Source: Pseudomonas mandelii
GTDB taxonomy: Bacteria; Pseudomonadota; Gammaproteobacteria; Pseudomonadales; Pseudomonadaceae
Direction of reading: 5' to 3'
NCBI RefSeq assembly: GCF_900106065.1
Contig: NZ_LT629796.1
Span: forward strand, 3,751,501 to 3,815,500
DNA length: 64,000 nucleotides
Below, one piece after another: positions 1 through 8,792 of this stretch. The notes beneath the pieces were generated by a model. It was not told the origin of the DNA, did no database searches, and was given only the letters and a program-made list of their open reading frames with translations. The position numbers were made by a program, and so were the translations under genes. Within the stretch, counting starts at the first letter, position 1. Each line of letters opens with the position of its first letter.

Positions 1-60
1 GCAGTCCCATTTTGGGGCCGCTTCGCAGCCCAGCGGGAGCAAGCTCCCTCGCCACAGGAA
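1..60. repeat. REP-type palindrome, truncated by window edge
   Basis: The window opens in a spacer that holds one arm of a REP-like element (gggagcaagctccctcgcc near 35-53). The same sequence type recurs at 23010-23147, where both arms are present. It lies just downstream of the stop codon of the DUF1513 gene. Confidence 0.6.
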
Positions 61-66
61 ACGGGC

Positions 67-1164
67 TCAGATGAGGTGAAGGTGGTTATCCCAAAGCCCC
101 GCCGGAAGCTCCAATGGTTTTGCAACCAGCGTTGTCTGACGGCAATCGTAATACCGGCAGCGGCCCTGACCCGAGGTCACGACAAACCCGTCGGCCACGG
201 CGCCAACCCCGGCGCAATCGGGAAGCGGCGCATCCAGGCGCACTTCACCGCTGTCCAGGTCCCAGATGAAAAAGCGGTTGCCGCGCGGCGCAGTCAACGC
301 GACCAATCGCAAGTCACTGTGGACCGCCACGCTGGCGGTGTAATGCCCCATCGCCTGCAACTGATGTTCAGGCACCGCAAACGCCACGAACGGTTGGCCC
401 GGACGCTTGATCGCCAGCAACTCTGAGGACTCGTGGGACGGCCCCATGAATTGCTGGCCGGCGACGATGGTGCCATCGCTGGCGATCCCCAGGTGACGCA
501 CGCTATTCATTTGCTGGGCGAGGGTTTCCTTGCTCAGCAGGGTGCCGTCGCGTTGCATCAATACCAGGCTCGGCTCCATGGCGTTGAGGTTCATCTCGAC
601 CCGGCTTTCAGCCTCGGTGCGAATGCCGCCGTTGGCCACCACCAGCGTCTCGCCGTCTGGCATCCACGACACCTGATGGGGGCCGATGCCATGGGTGGAA
701 ATCTCGCCGCTGTGCACCAGCCGTTCACCTTCGAACTTATACACCCCCAACAGTCCGCGACCCGGATCGGAGGTGTCGTTTTCGGTGGCGTACAGCCAGT
801 CGCCGCTCTTGTGAATCACCGCGTGCCCGTAGAAGTGCCGGTTGGGCAGCGAGGCCACGGTTTGCAGCAGCGCGCCGTCGCGCAGGTCGATCAGATAGCT
901 TTCGGTGCCCGGACGTCGTGCGACGAACAGCGCAATCGACAGCGTCGGGTGGTTGATGATGTCGTGGCAACGCTGCCCGACCTGGGTGGCGAACACCCGG
1001 GTGCCGTCCAGCCGATAACCGACGGCGTAATGCTTGCCGTCGCCATCGTCCCGCGCCGAAAGCAGCAGCGGGCTCTTGTCCTTTTGTTTGAACAGCGTCC
1101 AGCCGCCCAGTGTCACTGCTCCCAGCAGCAAACTACCTAAAGTCAGAGCCTGACGTCGCAGCAT
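67..1164 (-). CDS. DUF1513 domain protein, periplasmic beta-propeller-like
   Basis: About 365 residues. The N-terminus starts MLRRQALTLG, a twin-arginine-like signal followed by a hydrophobic stretch, so export by Tat or Sec is likely. The rest is rich in short strand motifs (VSWMPDGETLVVANGG and similar), as expected for a propeller-like fold; this matches the DUF1513 family, of unknown function. ATG at 1164 is preferred because GAGGG lies 8 bases upstream; an alternative ATG at 1179 overlaps the stop of the preceding imelysin gene as TGATG. It is the last gene of the run di-heme oxidoreductase - imelysin - DUF1513, so a role in periplasmic iron handling is inferred from context. I recall the same order near PA4370-PA4373 in P. 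aeruginosa. Confidence 0.85.
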   Translation of the reverse strand: MLRRQALTLGSLLLGAVTLGGWTLFKQKDKSPLLLSARDDGDGKHYAVGYRLDGTRVFATQVGQRCHDIINHPTLSIALFVARRPGTESYLIDLRDGALLQTVASLPNRHFYGHAVIHKSGDWLYATENDTSDPGRGLLGVYKFEGERLVHSGEISTHGIGPHQVSWMPDGETLVVANGGIRTEAESRVEMNLNAMEPSLVLMQRDGTLLSKETLAQQMNSVRHLGIASDGTIVAGQQFMGPSHESSELLAIKRPGQPFVAFAVPEHQLQAMGHYTASVAVHSDLRLVALTAPRGNRFFIWDLDSGEVRLDAPLPDCAGVGAVADGFVVTSGQGRCRYYDCRQTTLVAKPLELPAGLWDNHLHLI

Positions 1165-1178
1165 GGCACTTGCCCTCA

Positions 1179-2243
1179 TCAGTCACCGTCGTTGGCGTTG
1201 AAGCCCAGTTGGATGCCCAGCGCCTTGGCCAGTTCGCCTTCGTGCAGGCGATGGACGACGTTGAGGCTGTCGTAGAGATCGTTGAGTTGCTGGCGGCCGG
1301 CATCGTCGTTGAGCATCTCGGTCAGCGAACGCTGGTTGCTGGCGAACAGTTTCAGGGACGCGGCGTAAGCGGCGTCGATCTTGTCGGCCAACGGTTTTTG
1401 CTCACTCGGCAACAGGCCGCGCAGGCCTTTGTTGTCGACGCCTTCCCACACGGTTTTGGCGGCGGCGAGACTGGCTTCAAGGCCGGCCAGGGACGACTGG
1501 CTGCGCCAGGCATCGGCTTGGAACGGTTGCGGCACGCCCTTGCTCTGGCGGCCCATCGGCGTACCGAGTTTTTTCTTCAAGGTGTCGAGGGCGGTGACCT
1601 GGACGCGCAGCAGGTCGGCGATGGCTTCGTGGGAGTCGGCGTAGCGCTGGTTCGGGAACTTGCTCATCTGCGCGAGCATGCCGTCGGTGTTATTCCAGCT
1701 TTGCAGAATCTCTTCGGCCAGCAGTTTCTGACGCTCGCCAATCGCCTTCAACAGTGGGCAGTACTTGGCTTTTTGCGCGTCGTTGGCCACGTCCGGCTTG
1801 CTGTCGAACAGGATGTATTCATAGGCCGAGAGGCCTTGAACCACGACGCTGGATTTGGCCAGGGCGGCGGCATCGATCTGCGGCTGCGCGGTGACCAATT
1901 GCTCGACCTGACGGCCGACCAGGTTTTTCTTGTCCGGCCAGAACTGCACCTGCCAGGCGCGATTGCCTTCGGCCAGCGGCCCGATCAGCAGCGGTTGCAG
2001 CTCGGCCCAGGCTTTCTGCGCGTGCAGGAAGTCGGCGCGGGCGGTGTCGAGGTTTTCCTTGCCTTCGCAGTAGGCGAGGGCGCTGACGGCCAATTGGCGG
2101 TCGGCTTCAACCCAGCGGGTGTACGTTGGCAGGATCACCGATTTGGCGATGGCGGCCGAGGTGACGGCTTGCGGGTCCTGTGGCGAGCAAGCGCCGAGGG
2201 CGAGTGCTGCGAGGCTGGTGAACAACAATTTGGGACGGAACAT
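1179..2243 (-). CDS. imelysin-family (M75-like) lipoprotein
   Basis: 354 residues with a lipoprotein signal: a short positive N-terminus (MFRPK), a hydrophobic core and the lipobox LGAC around residues 16-19, so it is probably anchored in a membrane facing the periplasm. The remainder is helical and fits the imelysin/EfeO-like family (for example AYEYILFD near the middle, in place of the GYHAIEFLLWG block of the second imelysin here). Imelysin proteins are linked to iron uptake; peptidase activity is doubtful for many of them. GGGAG lies 6 bases before the ATG. It sits 26 bases after the di-heme oxidoreductase gene and overlaps the DUF1513 gene, so the three are almost certainly one transcript. 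A second, larger imelysin is encoded at 4449-5792. Confidence 0.88.
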   Translation of the reverse strand: MFRPKLLFTSLAALALGACSPQDPQAVTSAAIAKSVILPTYTRWVEADRQLAVSALAYCEGKENLDTARADFLHAQKAWAELQPLLIGPLAEGNRAWQVQFWPDKKNLVGRQVEQLVTAQPQIDAAALAKSSVVVQGLSAYEYILFDSKPDVANDAQKAKYCPLLKAIGERQKLLAEEILQSWNNTDGMLAQMSKFPNQRYADSHEAIADLLRVQVTALDTLKKKLGTPMGRQSKGVPQPFQADAWRSQSSLAGLEASLAAAKTVWEGVDNKGLRGLLPSEQKPLADKIDAAYAASLKLFASNQRSLTEMLNDDAGRQQLNDLYDSLNVVHRLHEGELAKALGIQLGFNANDGD

Positions 2244-2269
2244 GTCGGGCTCCCGCTATGGAATACGTA

Positions 2270-3697
2270 TTAAAGGGAATTCAAAAACGCCAGCAACGCA
2301 GCGCGCTGCTCGGCATTGAAAGACAAAACCTGTTGCTGGGCCGCTTTCGCTTCGCCGCCATGCCAGAGCACAGCTTCGAGCAGATTGCGCGCGCGGCCGT
2401 CATGCAAGAACTGGGTGTGGCCACTGACCGCTTGTGTCAGGCCGATGCCCCACAACGGCGGGGTGCGCCAGTCGCGGCCACTGGCCTGGAATTCGCTGCG
2501 GTTGTCGGCCAGGCCGTCGCCCATGTCGTGCAGCAGCAGATCGCTGTAAGGGCGAATCACTTGATTGGCCAGTTCAGGTTCGGCGGCGTTGGCGGCGGTG
2601 GTGTATTTCGGTGTGTGACAGGACTGGCATCCGGCCTGGAAAAACAGGTTCTTGCCGGCCAGCACTTCAGGTGCATTGACGTCGCGACGAGCCGGTACAG
2701 CCAGGTTGCGGCTGTAGAACAGCACCAGGCGCAGGATGTTATCGCTGACTTCCGGCTCGCCATTCGGGCCGTTGCCGGTCGGCGCCTGTTTGCAGGCTGT
2801 TTGCGCCTCGGTGCAGTCGTCGAAGGGGCGCAGGCTGGTGGTCAGGCCCATGTCACCGGAGAACGCGTGAACGTTCTGCTGATTGAGGTTCGGTTGCCCG
2901 GCCTTCCAGCCAAAGCGGCCGAGAACGGTCTTCTGTTGCACGTCGTCCCAGACCCGGTTCGGTCGCCCGGCGATGCCGTTTTTGTCCTTGGCCTGAGCCT
3001 CGACGTTGGCCAGGATCGCTTCGTCGGGGATGGCTTCGAGCAAGCCCAGGCCAATCATCGGCGGGGCAACGCGTGCCGAGAAACGGGTGTCGGGGTGCAT
3101 CGGGCCGTAACCCAGTTGAGTGATGTTCAGGCTGGGCTTGCGCAACTCGATTTCGGTGCCGTCCTTGAAGCGGACCGGAACGGGGGTGTAATCGACCCGC
3201 ACTTTGCCCTCCGGGGTCACGCCGGGTATGGCCATGTCCTGGAACTGGCCGCCGTAGACCGGCTCCGGGACCACGCCGAGCTGCTCGATGACGTTGGCAT
3301 AGGCCGGTGCATTCGGGATCGACAGGCGCACCAGCATCGATACCGCGTTCGCCGCATCGGGCGTCGGCGGATGACCGCGACCGTCCTTGATGTGACAGCC
3401 CTGACAGGCGTTGGTATTGAACAGCGGACCGAGGCCGTCCCGGGCGGTGGTGGTCGAAGGGGCGATCACCCAAGGGTTGCGGAAGAAACTGTTGCCGACG
3501 CTGAAATCCACGCGCCGTGACGGCGACAGGTTCGCGGAGGGCAGGGAGAACGCATTTTGATCGGTCTTGCGCACAGTCGCCGCGCCACCGGACCGGGCTT
3601 CACCGGGTTCGGCCTTGGTAAAACGCGGGGCGTCATCGCAGGCACTCAGGCCCAGGGCCAGAAACAGTGCGGACAAGCGAAGAAGCAGCGAGGGCAT
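2270..3697 (-). CDS. di-heme oxidoreductase-like lipoprotein (DUF1111/DHOR)
   Basis: About 475 residues. The lipobox LSAC follows a hydrophobic signal (MPSLLLRLSALFLALG). Two c-type haem sites are visible, CQGCH in the first third and CQSCH in the last third, the pattern of the family once called putative thiol oxidoreductase. A periplasmic electron-transfer role alongside the imelysins is likely; the substrate is unknown. The ATG at 3697 is chosen because AGGA sits 6 bases before it; the frame stays open further upstream but without a convincing ribosome site. It heads the three-gene run with the imelysin and DUF1513 genes. Upstream (3754-3777) is an AT-rich stretch with weak Fur-box resemblance (gataattcctcttattc on the minus strand). 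Confidence 0.88.
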   Translation of the reverse strand: MPSLLLRLSALFLALGLSACDDAPRFTKAEPGEARSGGAATVRKTDQNAFSLPSANLSPSRRVDFSVGNSFFRNPWVIAPSTTTARDGLGPLFNTNACQGCHIKDGRGHPPTPDAANAVSMLVRLSIPNAPAYANVIEQLGVVPEPVYGGQFQDMAIPGVTPEGKVRVDYTPVPVRFKDGTEIELRKPSLNITQLGYGPMHPDTRFSARVAPPMIGLGLLEAIPDEAILANVEAQAKDKNGIAGRPNRVWDDVQQKTVLGRFGWKAGQPNLNQQNVHAFSGDMGLTTSLRPFDDCTEAQTACKQAPTGNGPNGEPEVSDNILRLVLFYSRNLAVPARRDVNAPEVLAGKNLFFQAGCQSCHTPKYTTAANAAEPELANQVIRPYSDLLLHDMGDGLADNRSEFQASGRDWRTPPLWGIGLTQAVSGHTQFLHDGRARNLLEAVLWHGGEAKAAQQQVLSFNAEQRAALLAFLNSL

Positions 3698-3809
3698 CAG
3701 ACATCCTGCAAGACGAGCAAAACAAGGGCGCAAAGTCTAACAGGGCAAGGGAGTTTGAATAAGAGGAATTATCGTTTGGTTGATGTGGGGCAGGTTTTCA
3801 CAGGGGACC

Positions 3810-4390
3810 GAGGCGCCGCCATCGCAATCAGCCTCGCTCCCACGGGTTCGGCGCAGACCCTGTAGGAGCGAGGCTTGCCCGCGAAGGCGGTATTGAATTC
3901 AACATGGAGGGTGACTGACACGGCGCCTTCGCAAGCAGCCTCGCTCCCACGGGTTCAGCGCAGCCCCTGTAGGAGCGAGGCTTGCCCGCGAAGTCGGTAT
4001 TGAATTCAACATGGAGGGTGACTGACACGGCGCCTTCGCAAGCAGGCTCGCTCCCACGGGTCCAGCGCAGACCCTGTAGGAGCGAGGCTTGCCCGCGAAG
4101 GCGGTATTGAATTCAACATGGATGGTACTGACACGGCGCCATCACAAGCAGGCTCACTCCCACGGGTTCAGCGCAGCCCCTGTAGGAGCGAGGCTTGCCC
4201 GCGAAGGCGGTATTGAATTCAACATGGATGGTACTGACACGGCGCCTTCGCGAGCAGGCTCGCTCCCACAGGTTCAGCGCAGACCCTGTAGGAGCGAGGC
4301 TTGCCCGCGAAGGCGGTATTGAATTCAACATTGATGGTGACTGACACGGCGCCATCACAAGCAGGCTCGCTCCTACAGTGGTCAGTGTCA
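3810..4390. repeat. tandem array, five 106-107 bp REP-containing units
   Basis: The sequence tgtaggagcgaggcttgccc starts at 3861, 3968, 4075, 4181 and 4287, giving periods of 107, 107, 106 and 106. Each unit carries an inverted pair of REP cores (gaggcttgcccgcgaag and the opposing ttcgcaagcaggctcgctcc) separated by a shared linker (attgaattcaacatgg). A partial unit lies at each end. The array occupies the spacer between icmP and the di-heme oxidoreductase gene. Confidence 0.92.
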
Positions 4391-4399
4391 GGCAGGCAT

Positions 4400-4431
4400 G
4401 AAAAAGGCGACCCGAAGGTCGCCTCTTTAGT
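4400..4431 (-). terminator. rho-independent terminator of the icmP-like gene
   Basis: Read on the minus strand: GGCGACC, TTCG loop, GGTCGCC, then TTTTTC. It lies 18 bases after the stop codon of the imelysin gene at 4449, so most transcripts should end before the tandem array and the di-heme oxidoreductase operon. Confidence 0.88.
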
Positions 4432-4448
4432 CACTCAGCCAGCGTTGA

Positions 4449-5792
4449 TCAGAATTCGTGATCAGCGTTGTCCGGGTTCAGGTCGCTGATACCCAGTTTG
4501 CCAGCGGCGGCTTCGATCGAACCGGTCTGCTTGACCAGGGCGGCGATGGCGTCGCGCACGATCTGGTTGCCAGCGGTGTTACCGGCGGCGATCAGCTGGT
4601 CGTAGTGCTCACCCTTGTTGGCGTGATCGACGATGACCTGCATCTTGGCTTCGGTTGCAGCCAGGTCGGCTTTCAGCGCGGTGTCGGCAGCCGGGTCGGC
4701 TTTGGCCACCAGGGACGACAGGCTGGCGCCGGTCATTTTGGTGCCGTCTGCGCGAGTGTATTCGCCCAGGTACACGTTGCGGATACCCTTGGCATCGTAG
4801 AACTGCGAGTTATGGGTGTTGTCGCTGAAGCAATCGTGTTCGTCTTCAGGGGAGTTGGCTTCCAGGGAAACCTTCATGCGCTCGCCCGCCAGTTCGCCCA
4901 GGGACAGGCTGCCCATGCCGAACAGCATTTTGCGCAGGCCCGAATCAACCGGTTCCGCTTCCAGGGTGGCGCGGTAGTTGTCGGCCACGTTCGGCTTCCA
5001 GTTACCGACCATTTCTTCCAGGTCGCTGACCAGCAGCTGGGTCACGGACTTCAGGTAAGCGCGGCGACGATCGTTGTGACCGCCGGTGGCGCCTTTGCCT
5101 TCCAGGTAGTCGGAGGCTGGACGGTTGCCGGCGCCAGGGCCGGTGCCGTTCAGGTCCTGGCCCCAAAGCAGGAATTCGATAGCGTGGTAGCCGGTGGCGA
5201 CGTTGGCCTCCGAACCGCCCAGTTCGTTCAGGCTGGCGAGTTTTTCCGGGGTGATGTCTTTGACGTCGATCTTGTCTTCGCCGACCTGCACCTGAGTGTT
5301 GGCGATGATGTTGGCTGTGGCGCCCGGGTTACCCAGTGCGTGCTCGTAGGATTTGTCGACGTAGTCGATCAGGCCTTCGTCCAGTGGCCAGGCGTTCACC
5401 TGACCTTCCCAATCGTCGATGATGGTGTTGCCGAAGCGGAACACTTCGCTCTGCAGGTAAGGAACGCGGGCAGCCACCCAGGCAGCCTTGGCGGCTTTCA
5501 GGGTGTCGGCGTTCGGCTTGGCGAGGAAGGCGTCGACGGCGGTTTGCAGGGTTTTCGCGGTGGATTCGGCATCGCTGTAAACGGCGTAGACGATGTCGGC
5601 GTAGTGCGCGACAACGGCTTTGGCGGCGGCTTCGTCGACTTTGCTGGTAGCGGCCGGGGCGGCAGCTGGAGCCGCAGCGGTGCTGGCGGCCGGCGTCGGC
5701 GTAGCGGCGTTCTTGTCTTTGCCTTCGCCACAACCGGCGAGGGAAATAGCGATGGCCAACAGACTGGCGGTAGCCAGAGGCATACGAATCAT
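4449..5792 (-). CDS. icmP: IcmP-like imelysin lipoprotein, iron-regulated
   Basis: About 447 residues. The N-terminus MIRMPLATASLL ends in lipobox LAGC, followed by an Ala/Pro/Lys-rich linker and then an imelysin domain with GYHAIEFLLWGQDL (the HxxE-type motif) and a DCFSDNTHNSQ block. The length agrees with what I recall of P. aeruginosa IcmP (PA4370), reported as an insulin-cleaving metalloprotease but related to the iron protein IrpA. The ATG at 5792 has AGGA 8 bases upstream; ATG at 5801 lacks spacing for a ribosome site. A Fur-like palindrome lies 60 bases upstream and a terminator 18 bases downstream, so it is a single-gene iron-responsive unit. It is 233 bases downstream of bifA. The symbol rests on family resemblance and gene order. 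Confidence 0.83.
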   Translation of the reverse strand: MIRMPLATASLLAIAISLAGCGEGKDKNAATPTPAASTAAAPAAAPAATSKVDEAAAKAVVAHYADIVYAVYSDAESTAKTLQTAVDAFLAKPNADTLKAAKAAWVAARVPYLQSEVFRFGNTIIDDWEGQVNAWPLDEGLIDYVDKSYEHALGNPGATANIIANTQVQVGEDKIDVKDITPEKLASLNELGGSEANVATGYHAIEFLLWGQDLNGTGPGAGNRPASDYLEGKGATGGHNDRRRAYLKSVTQLLVSDLEEMVGNWKPNVADNYRATLEAEPVDSGLRKMLFGMGSLSLGELAGERMKVSLEANSPEDEHDCFSDNTHNSQFYDAKGIRNVYLGEYTRADGTKMTGASLSSLVAKADPAADTALKADLAATEAKMQVIVDHANKGEHYDQLIAAGNTAGNQIVRDAIAALVKQTGSIEAAAGKLGISDLNPDNADHEF

Positions 5793-5851
5793 GGCGAACA
5801 TCCTGCTTCGAGAGGGGGGTATGGCGCAGCGGGTGCGCAAAACTGCGACAT

Positions 5852-5870
5852 AATGCAAATCTTTCGCATT
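5852..5870 (-). promoter_or_regulatory. Fur-box-like inverted repeat upstream of icmP
   Basis: On the minus strand this reads AATGCGAAAGATTTGCATT. The outer AATGC/GCATT arms are perfect and the inner GAA..ATT fits the Pseudomonas Fur pattern (AATGAGAATNATTCTCATT). It lies 60 bases before the icmP start, where a promoter would be. Fur control fits an imelysin gene but is inferred from sequence alone. Confidence 0.6.
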
Positions 5871-6025
5871 ATCTGTAAAGGGTTGTAGCTGGAAATATTT
5901 CTTATTCGTACAAGCGTTGTGTCGTGGATCAAAAAACATCGCAGCCCCGTTTCACTCGACAGCGGCTACAAGCACACGGACCCGTAGCAGCTGTTGAGTG
6001 GAACGAGGCTGCGATTGTTTGATCT

Positions 6026-8077
6026 CTACAAAATGGCTGCGTTACTGCGCTGCGCCTGTTTCAGGTAGGCGCTCAATTCCCGTGCCGGCAGCGGTTTGCT
6101 GTAGTGGTAGCCCTGACCTTCGTGGCAGCCTTCGGAGATGATGTAGGCCTCTTGCTCGGCGGTTTCCACGCCTTCGGCAATCACCTGCATGCCCAGGCTC
6201 TTGCCCAGCTGGATGATCGCCCGAACGATGGTGGCATCGTCGTCGTCATCGAGCAGGTCCTGCACGAAGCTCTTGTCGATCTTGATCTTGTCCAGCGGCA
6301 GGCTTTTCAGGTAGCTCAAGGACGAATAACCCGTGCCGAAATCGTCGATCGCAATCAATGCGCCGGAGCGGCGCAGGCTCAACAGATGCTGGGCGGCGGT
6401 GCTGATGTCTTCCATCAGGCCGGTTTCGGTGACTTCCAGCTCCAGGCTGCGAGGGGGAAGGCGGTACATCTGCAGCAGGTTGTTGACCACTCGCGGCAAT
6501 TCGGCGTGGTGCAGTTGCACGGTCGACAGGTTCACCGCCATGCGCAGATCCGGGAAACCCTGATCGTGCCATTCGCGCAATTGCTTGCAGGCTTGATCCA
6601 GTACCCATTCGCCAATGGCGATGATGGTGCCGTTCTGCTCGGCGAGCGGGATGAACAGGTCCGGCGGCACCAGACCGTGTTCGGGATGCTGCCAGCGAAT
6701 CAGTGCCTCGACACCCACCACCCGGTGATCGCGGTAGCTGATCTGCGGTTGGTAGACGAGGTAGAACTGGTCCCGCCGCAGGGCGTCACGCAGGTCTTTT
6801 TCCAGTTCCCGACGGCGACGCATCTCGGTGTCGACGCTGGCGATGTAAAACTGATAACGGTTGCGCGAGCGGGTTTTCGCCAGCGTCATGGTCTGCTCGG
6901 CTTTTTGCAGCAGTTTCTCGGTGCTGTCGCCATCCTCGGGAAACAGGGTGATGCCGATGGTCGCGCGCAGGCGGATTTCCTGATGATCGAGGGCAAACGC
7001 CGCTTCCAGATCATCGAGAATGCTTTGCGCCAGTTCGGCGGCTTCGTAAGGTTGTTCGATATCGGCCTGGACCAGGGCGAACTGGTCACCACCGAGACGA
7101 GCGAGGGCGCCGAGGCGACCGCTGTGAGCGCGCAGACGATCGGCCAGGGCCAGCAGCAATTGGTCGCCGGTCTGATAGCTGAACTGTTCGTTGATGCCTT
7201 TGAAGTCGTCCAGGCCCACCACCAGCACCGCAACCCGACGTTGCAACTTGCCGGCGTCGACCAGGATTTTGTCCAGTTGTTGCTGCAATTGCTGACGGTT
7301 CGGCAGACCGGTTAGGAAGTCGTACTGGGCCATGCGCAGCAGGCTGTTTTCCGCTTCGTGGCGCAGGTGGGTGTTGCGTTCGATGGATTCGAGCAACTGG
7401 TTGGCGGTGTTGATCCAGATCCCCAGTTCGTTCTTTTCGTGACCCTTGAGCAGTGGGATCTTGTGTTCGCTGGGGCGGTCCGGATTGATTTCGGTCAGGT
7501 GTTCGATGATGCGCGACAGAGGTTTGGTCAGCAGCCAGTGGTAGACCAGGTACAACACCAGGCCCATGGCGAGGGCGCGCAATACGCCGGAAATGAAGAT
7601 GATCACCGAGTTGACGATGAAACCCTGCCCGTAGGTGGCGGTGTCGAGGGTGATGCTCAGATCGCCGTAATACTCGCTGTAGGGGCCGCGGCCGACCAGT
7701 TGGGTGGTGAAGGTGCGTTCCTTGCCGAGAATGAGATCGGTCAGCCAGCGGCTGTTTGAATGGTGCAACTCACGAGATTTTTGCGCGAGCATGGCTTCGT
7801 TGGGATGGCCGATGGAGGCCTGGCGCACGGCTTCGTCCTGGAACAGGCCTTCGATGACCTGCATGCCCATTTCCCGATCCAGGCTGTAGACGGCCTGGGT
7901 GGAGGGGTCGCGGAACATGTCGAGGATGCGTTGTGCATCGTTGGCCACGGCCTGGCGTGTTTTATAGGCATCGAAAACGATCTGCGCGCAGCTCAAGACT
8001 ACGCCGACGATCAATGCCGACAGGAGCACGACCCGGAGCAACTTCACCGACAAGCTGTTCTTGAGTTCCAGCTTCAA
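6026..8077 (-). CDS. bifA: BifA, cyclic-di-GMP phosphodiesterase (GGDQF-EAL)
   Basis: 683 residues in the inner membrane. A transmembrane helix at about 12-35, a periplasmic sensor segment, a second helix near 155-183 followed by a HAMP-like linker, then a GGDEF-type domain and an EAL domain. The GGDEF signature is changed to GGDQF (residues 329-333), so cyclase activity should be absent. The EAL signature VEALIRW (EAL 457-459), the downstream NLS and DDFGTGYSSLSYL are intact, consistent with hydrolysis of c-di-GMP to pGpG. This architecture and the GGDQF change are those described for P. aeruginosa BifA, which controls biofilm formation and swarming. Its closeness to icmP and sodB matches my memory of the PAO1 order. 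Confidence 0.93.
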   Translation of the reverse strand: MKLELKNSLSVKLLRVVLLSALIVGVVLSCAQIVFDAYKTRQAVANDAQRILDMFRDPSTQAVYSLDREMGMQVIEGLFQDEAVRQASIGHPNEAMLAQKSRELHHSNSRWLTDLILGKERTFTTQLVGRGPYSEYYGDLSITLDTATYGQGFIVNSVIIFISGVLRALAMGLVLYLVYHWLLTKPLSRIIEHLTEINPDRPSEHKIPLLKGHEKNELGIWINTANQLLESIERNTHLRHEAENSLLRMAQYDFLTGLPNRQQLQQQLDKILVDAGKLQRRVAVLVVGLDDFKGINEQFSYQTGDQLLLALADRLRAHSGRLGALARLGGDQFALVQADIEQPYEAAELAQSILDDLEAAFALDHQEIRLRATIGITLFPEDGDSTEKLLQKAEQTMTLAKTRSRNRYQFYIASVDTEMRRRRELEKDLRDALRRDQFYLVYQPQISYRDHRVVGVEALIRWQHPEHGLVPPDLFIPLAEQNGTIIAIGEWVLDQACKQLREWHDQGFPDLRMAVNLSTVQLHHAELPRVVNNLLQMYRLPPRSLELEVTETGLMEDISTAAQHLLSLRRSGALIAIDDFGTGYSSLSYLKSLPLDKIKIDKSFVQDLLDDDDDATIVRAIIQLGKSLGMQVIAEGVETAEQEAYIISEGCHEGQGYHYSKPLPARELSAYLKQAQRSNAAIL

Positions 8078-8792
8078 AGGGTTATTCCTTGTTCCGTGCG
8101 GGTAGCATCAAGTTGCCATGAGTATTGGCAATCCCGTGATGGCAGTCAAAGGGACATTCAATCTCATGGTTTTTTGCCTGCAGCTTGGCAGAAATGCTGT
8201 TGTTTTGAGTATTTGCCCTATTAGTACTGTGTCGGTAGTTGGGTCCTTCAACTTGAGGGGGATTGGGACTATTTTTCCTTTTGTTGATGTTAGCCTGCTG
8301 TGGCGGGGGGGCAAGGGGCTGAATGCTGGTTTCATTGTCGGAGATTGGCTTGGGTTCTGCTGGTGTCCACATTTCAACTGTGGGAGTGAGGCTGCTCGCG
8401 ATGGCGGCCTTCGGGCCGACCATGTTGTGGTTGACCGGGTACATATCCGTTTCTGCGGTAACGGCGGCTGGCGGTTTCGCCCTTACGGCGAGTCCCTTTT
8501 GTCAAACGCCACAAAAGGAACCAAAAAGTCTCGCCCCAAGCGTCCGGCCCCTCGCTAAGGCTCGGCGTACCTTCGCTCCGGTATCCATCCGGGGACACTG
8601 CCCTCCGGTCTGCTTCGCGACGACCTACATGCAGCGTGTTCGACTGCGTCGAACGGCGCTGCGCGCCACTCCCCGGATGAACACCTCCACTCAGCCTCCC
8701 GAAAGGGGCGGGTAGATCAAGATCAAGAGCTGAAGGCGAGCTAACGCTCGGCCTGATGAGTGGTGAGAATCAAAGGCTGTACGCTGAGTTCT
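8078..8792. other. gene-poor spacer with an interspersed repeat-like block
   Basis: About 715 bases upstream of bifA without a convincing gene: open frames on either strand lack ribosome sites and are built from repeat-derived sequence. From about 8440 to 8755 there is a block (beginning near ggtttcgcccttacggcgag, ending near gctaacgctcggcctg) that I recall as a frequent intergenic repeat in P. fluorescens-group genomes, often mis-annotated as a small protein. The bifA promoter should lie in the first 150 bases; no clear -35/-10 pair could be assigned. Confidence 0.5.

Noticed and set aside
3810..4390. Regular repeats here and at 8793-9347 and 20433-21072 look like a CRISPR array
   Set aside because: The parts between the repeat cores are the same in every unit, so there are no unique spacers, and no cas genes are nearby. 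They are REP-based tandem arrays.
4458..5888. Long open frame on the plus strand opposite icmP
   Set aside because: It is the mirror of a gene with clear family motifs, and has no ribosome site. High GC codon use leaves such frames open by chance.
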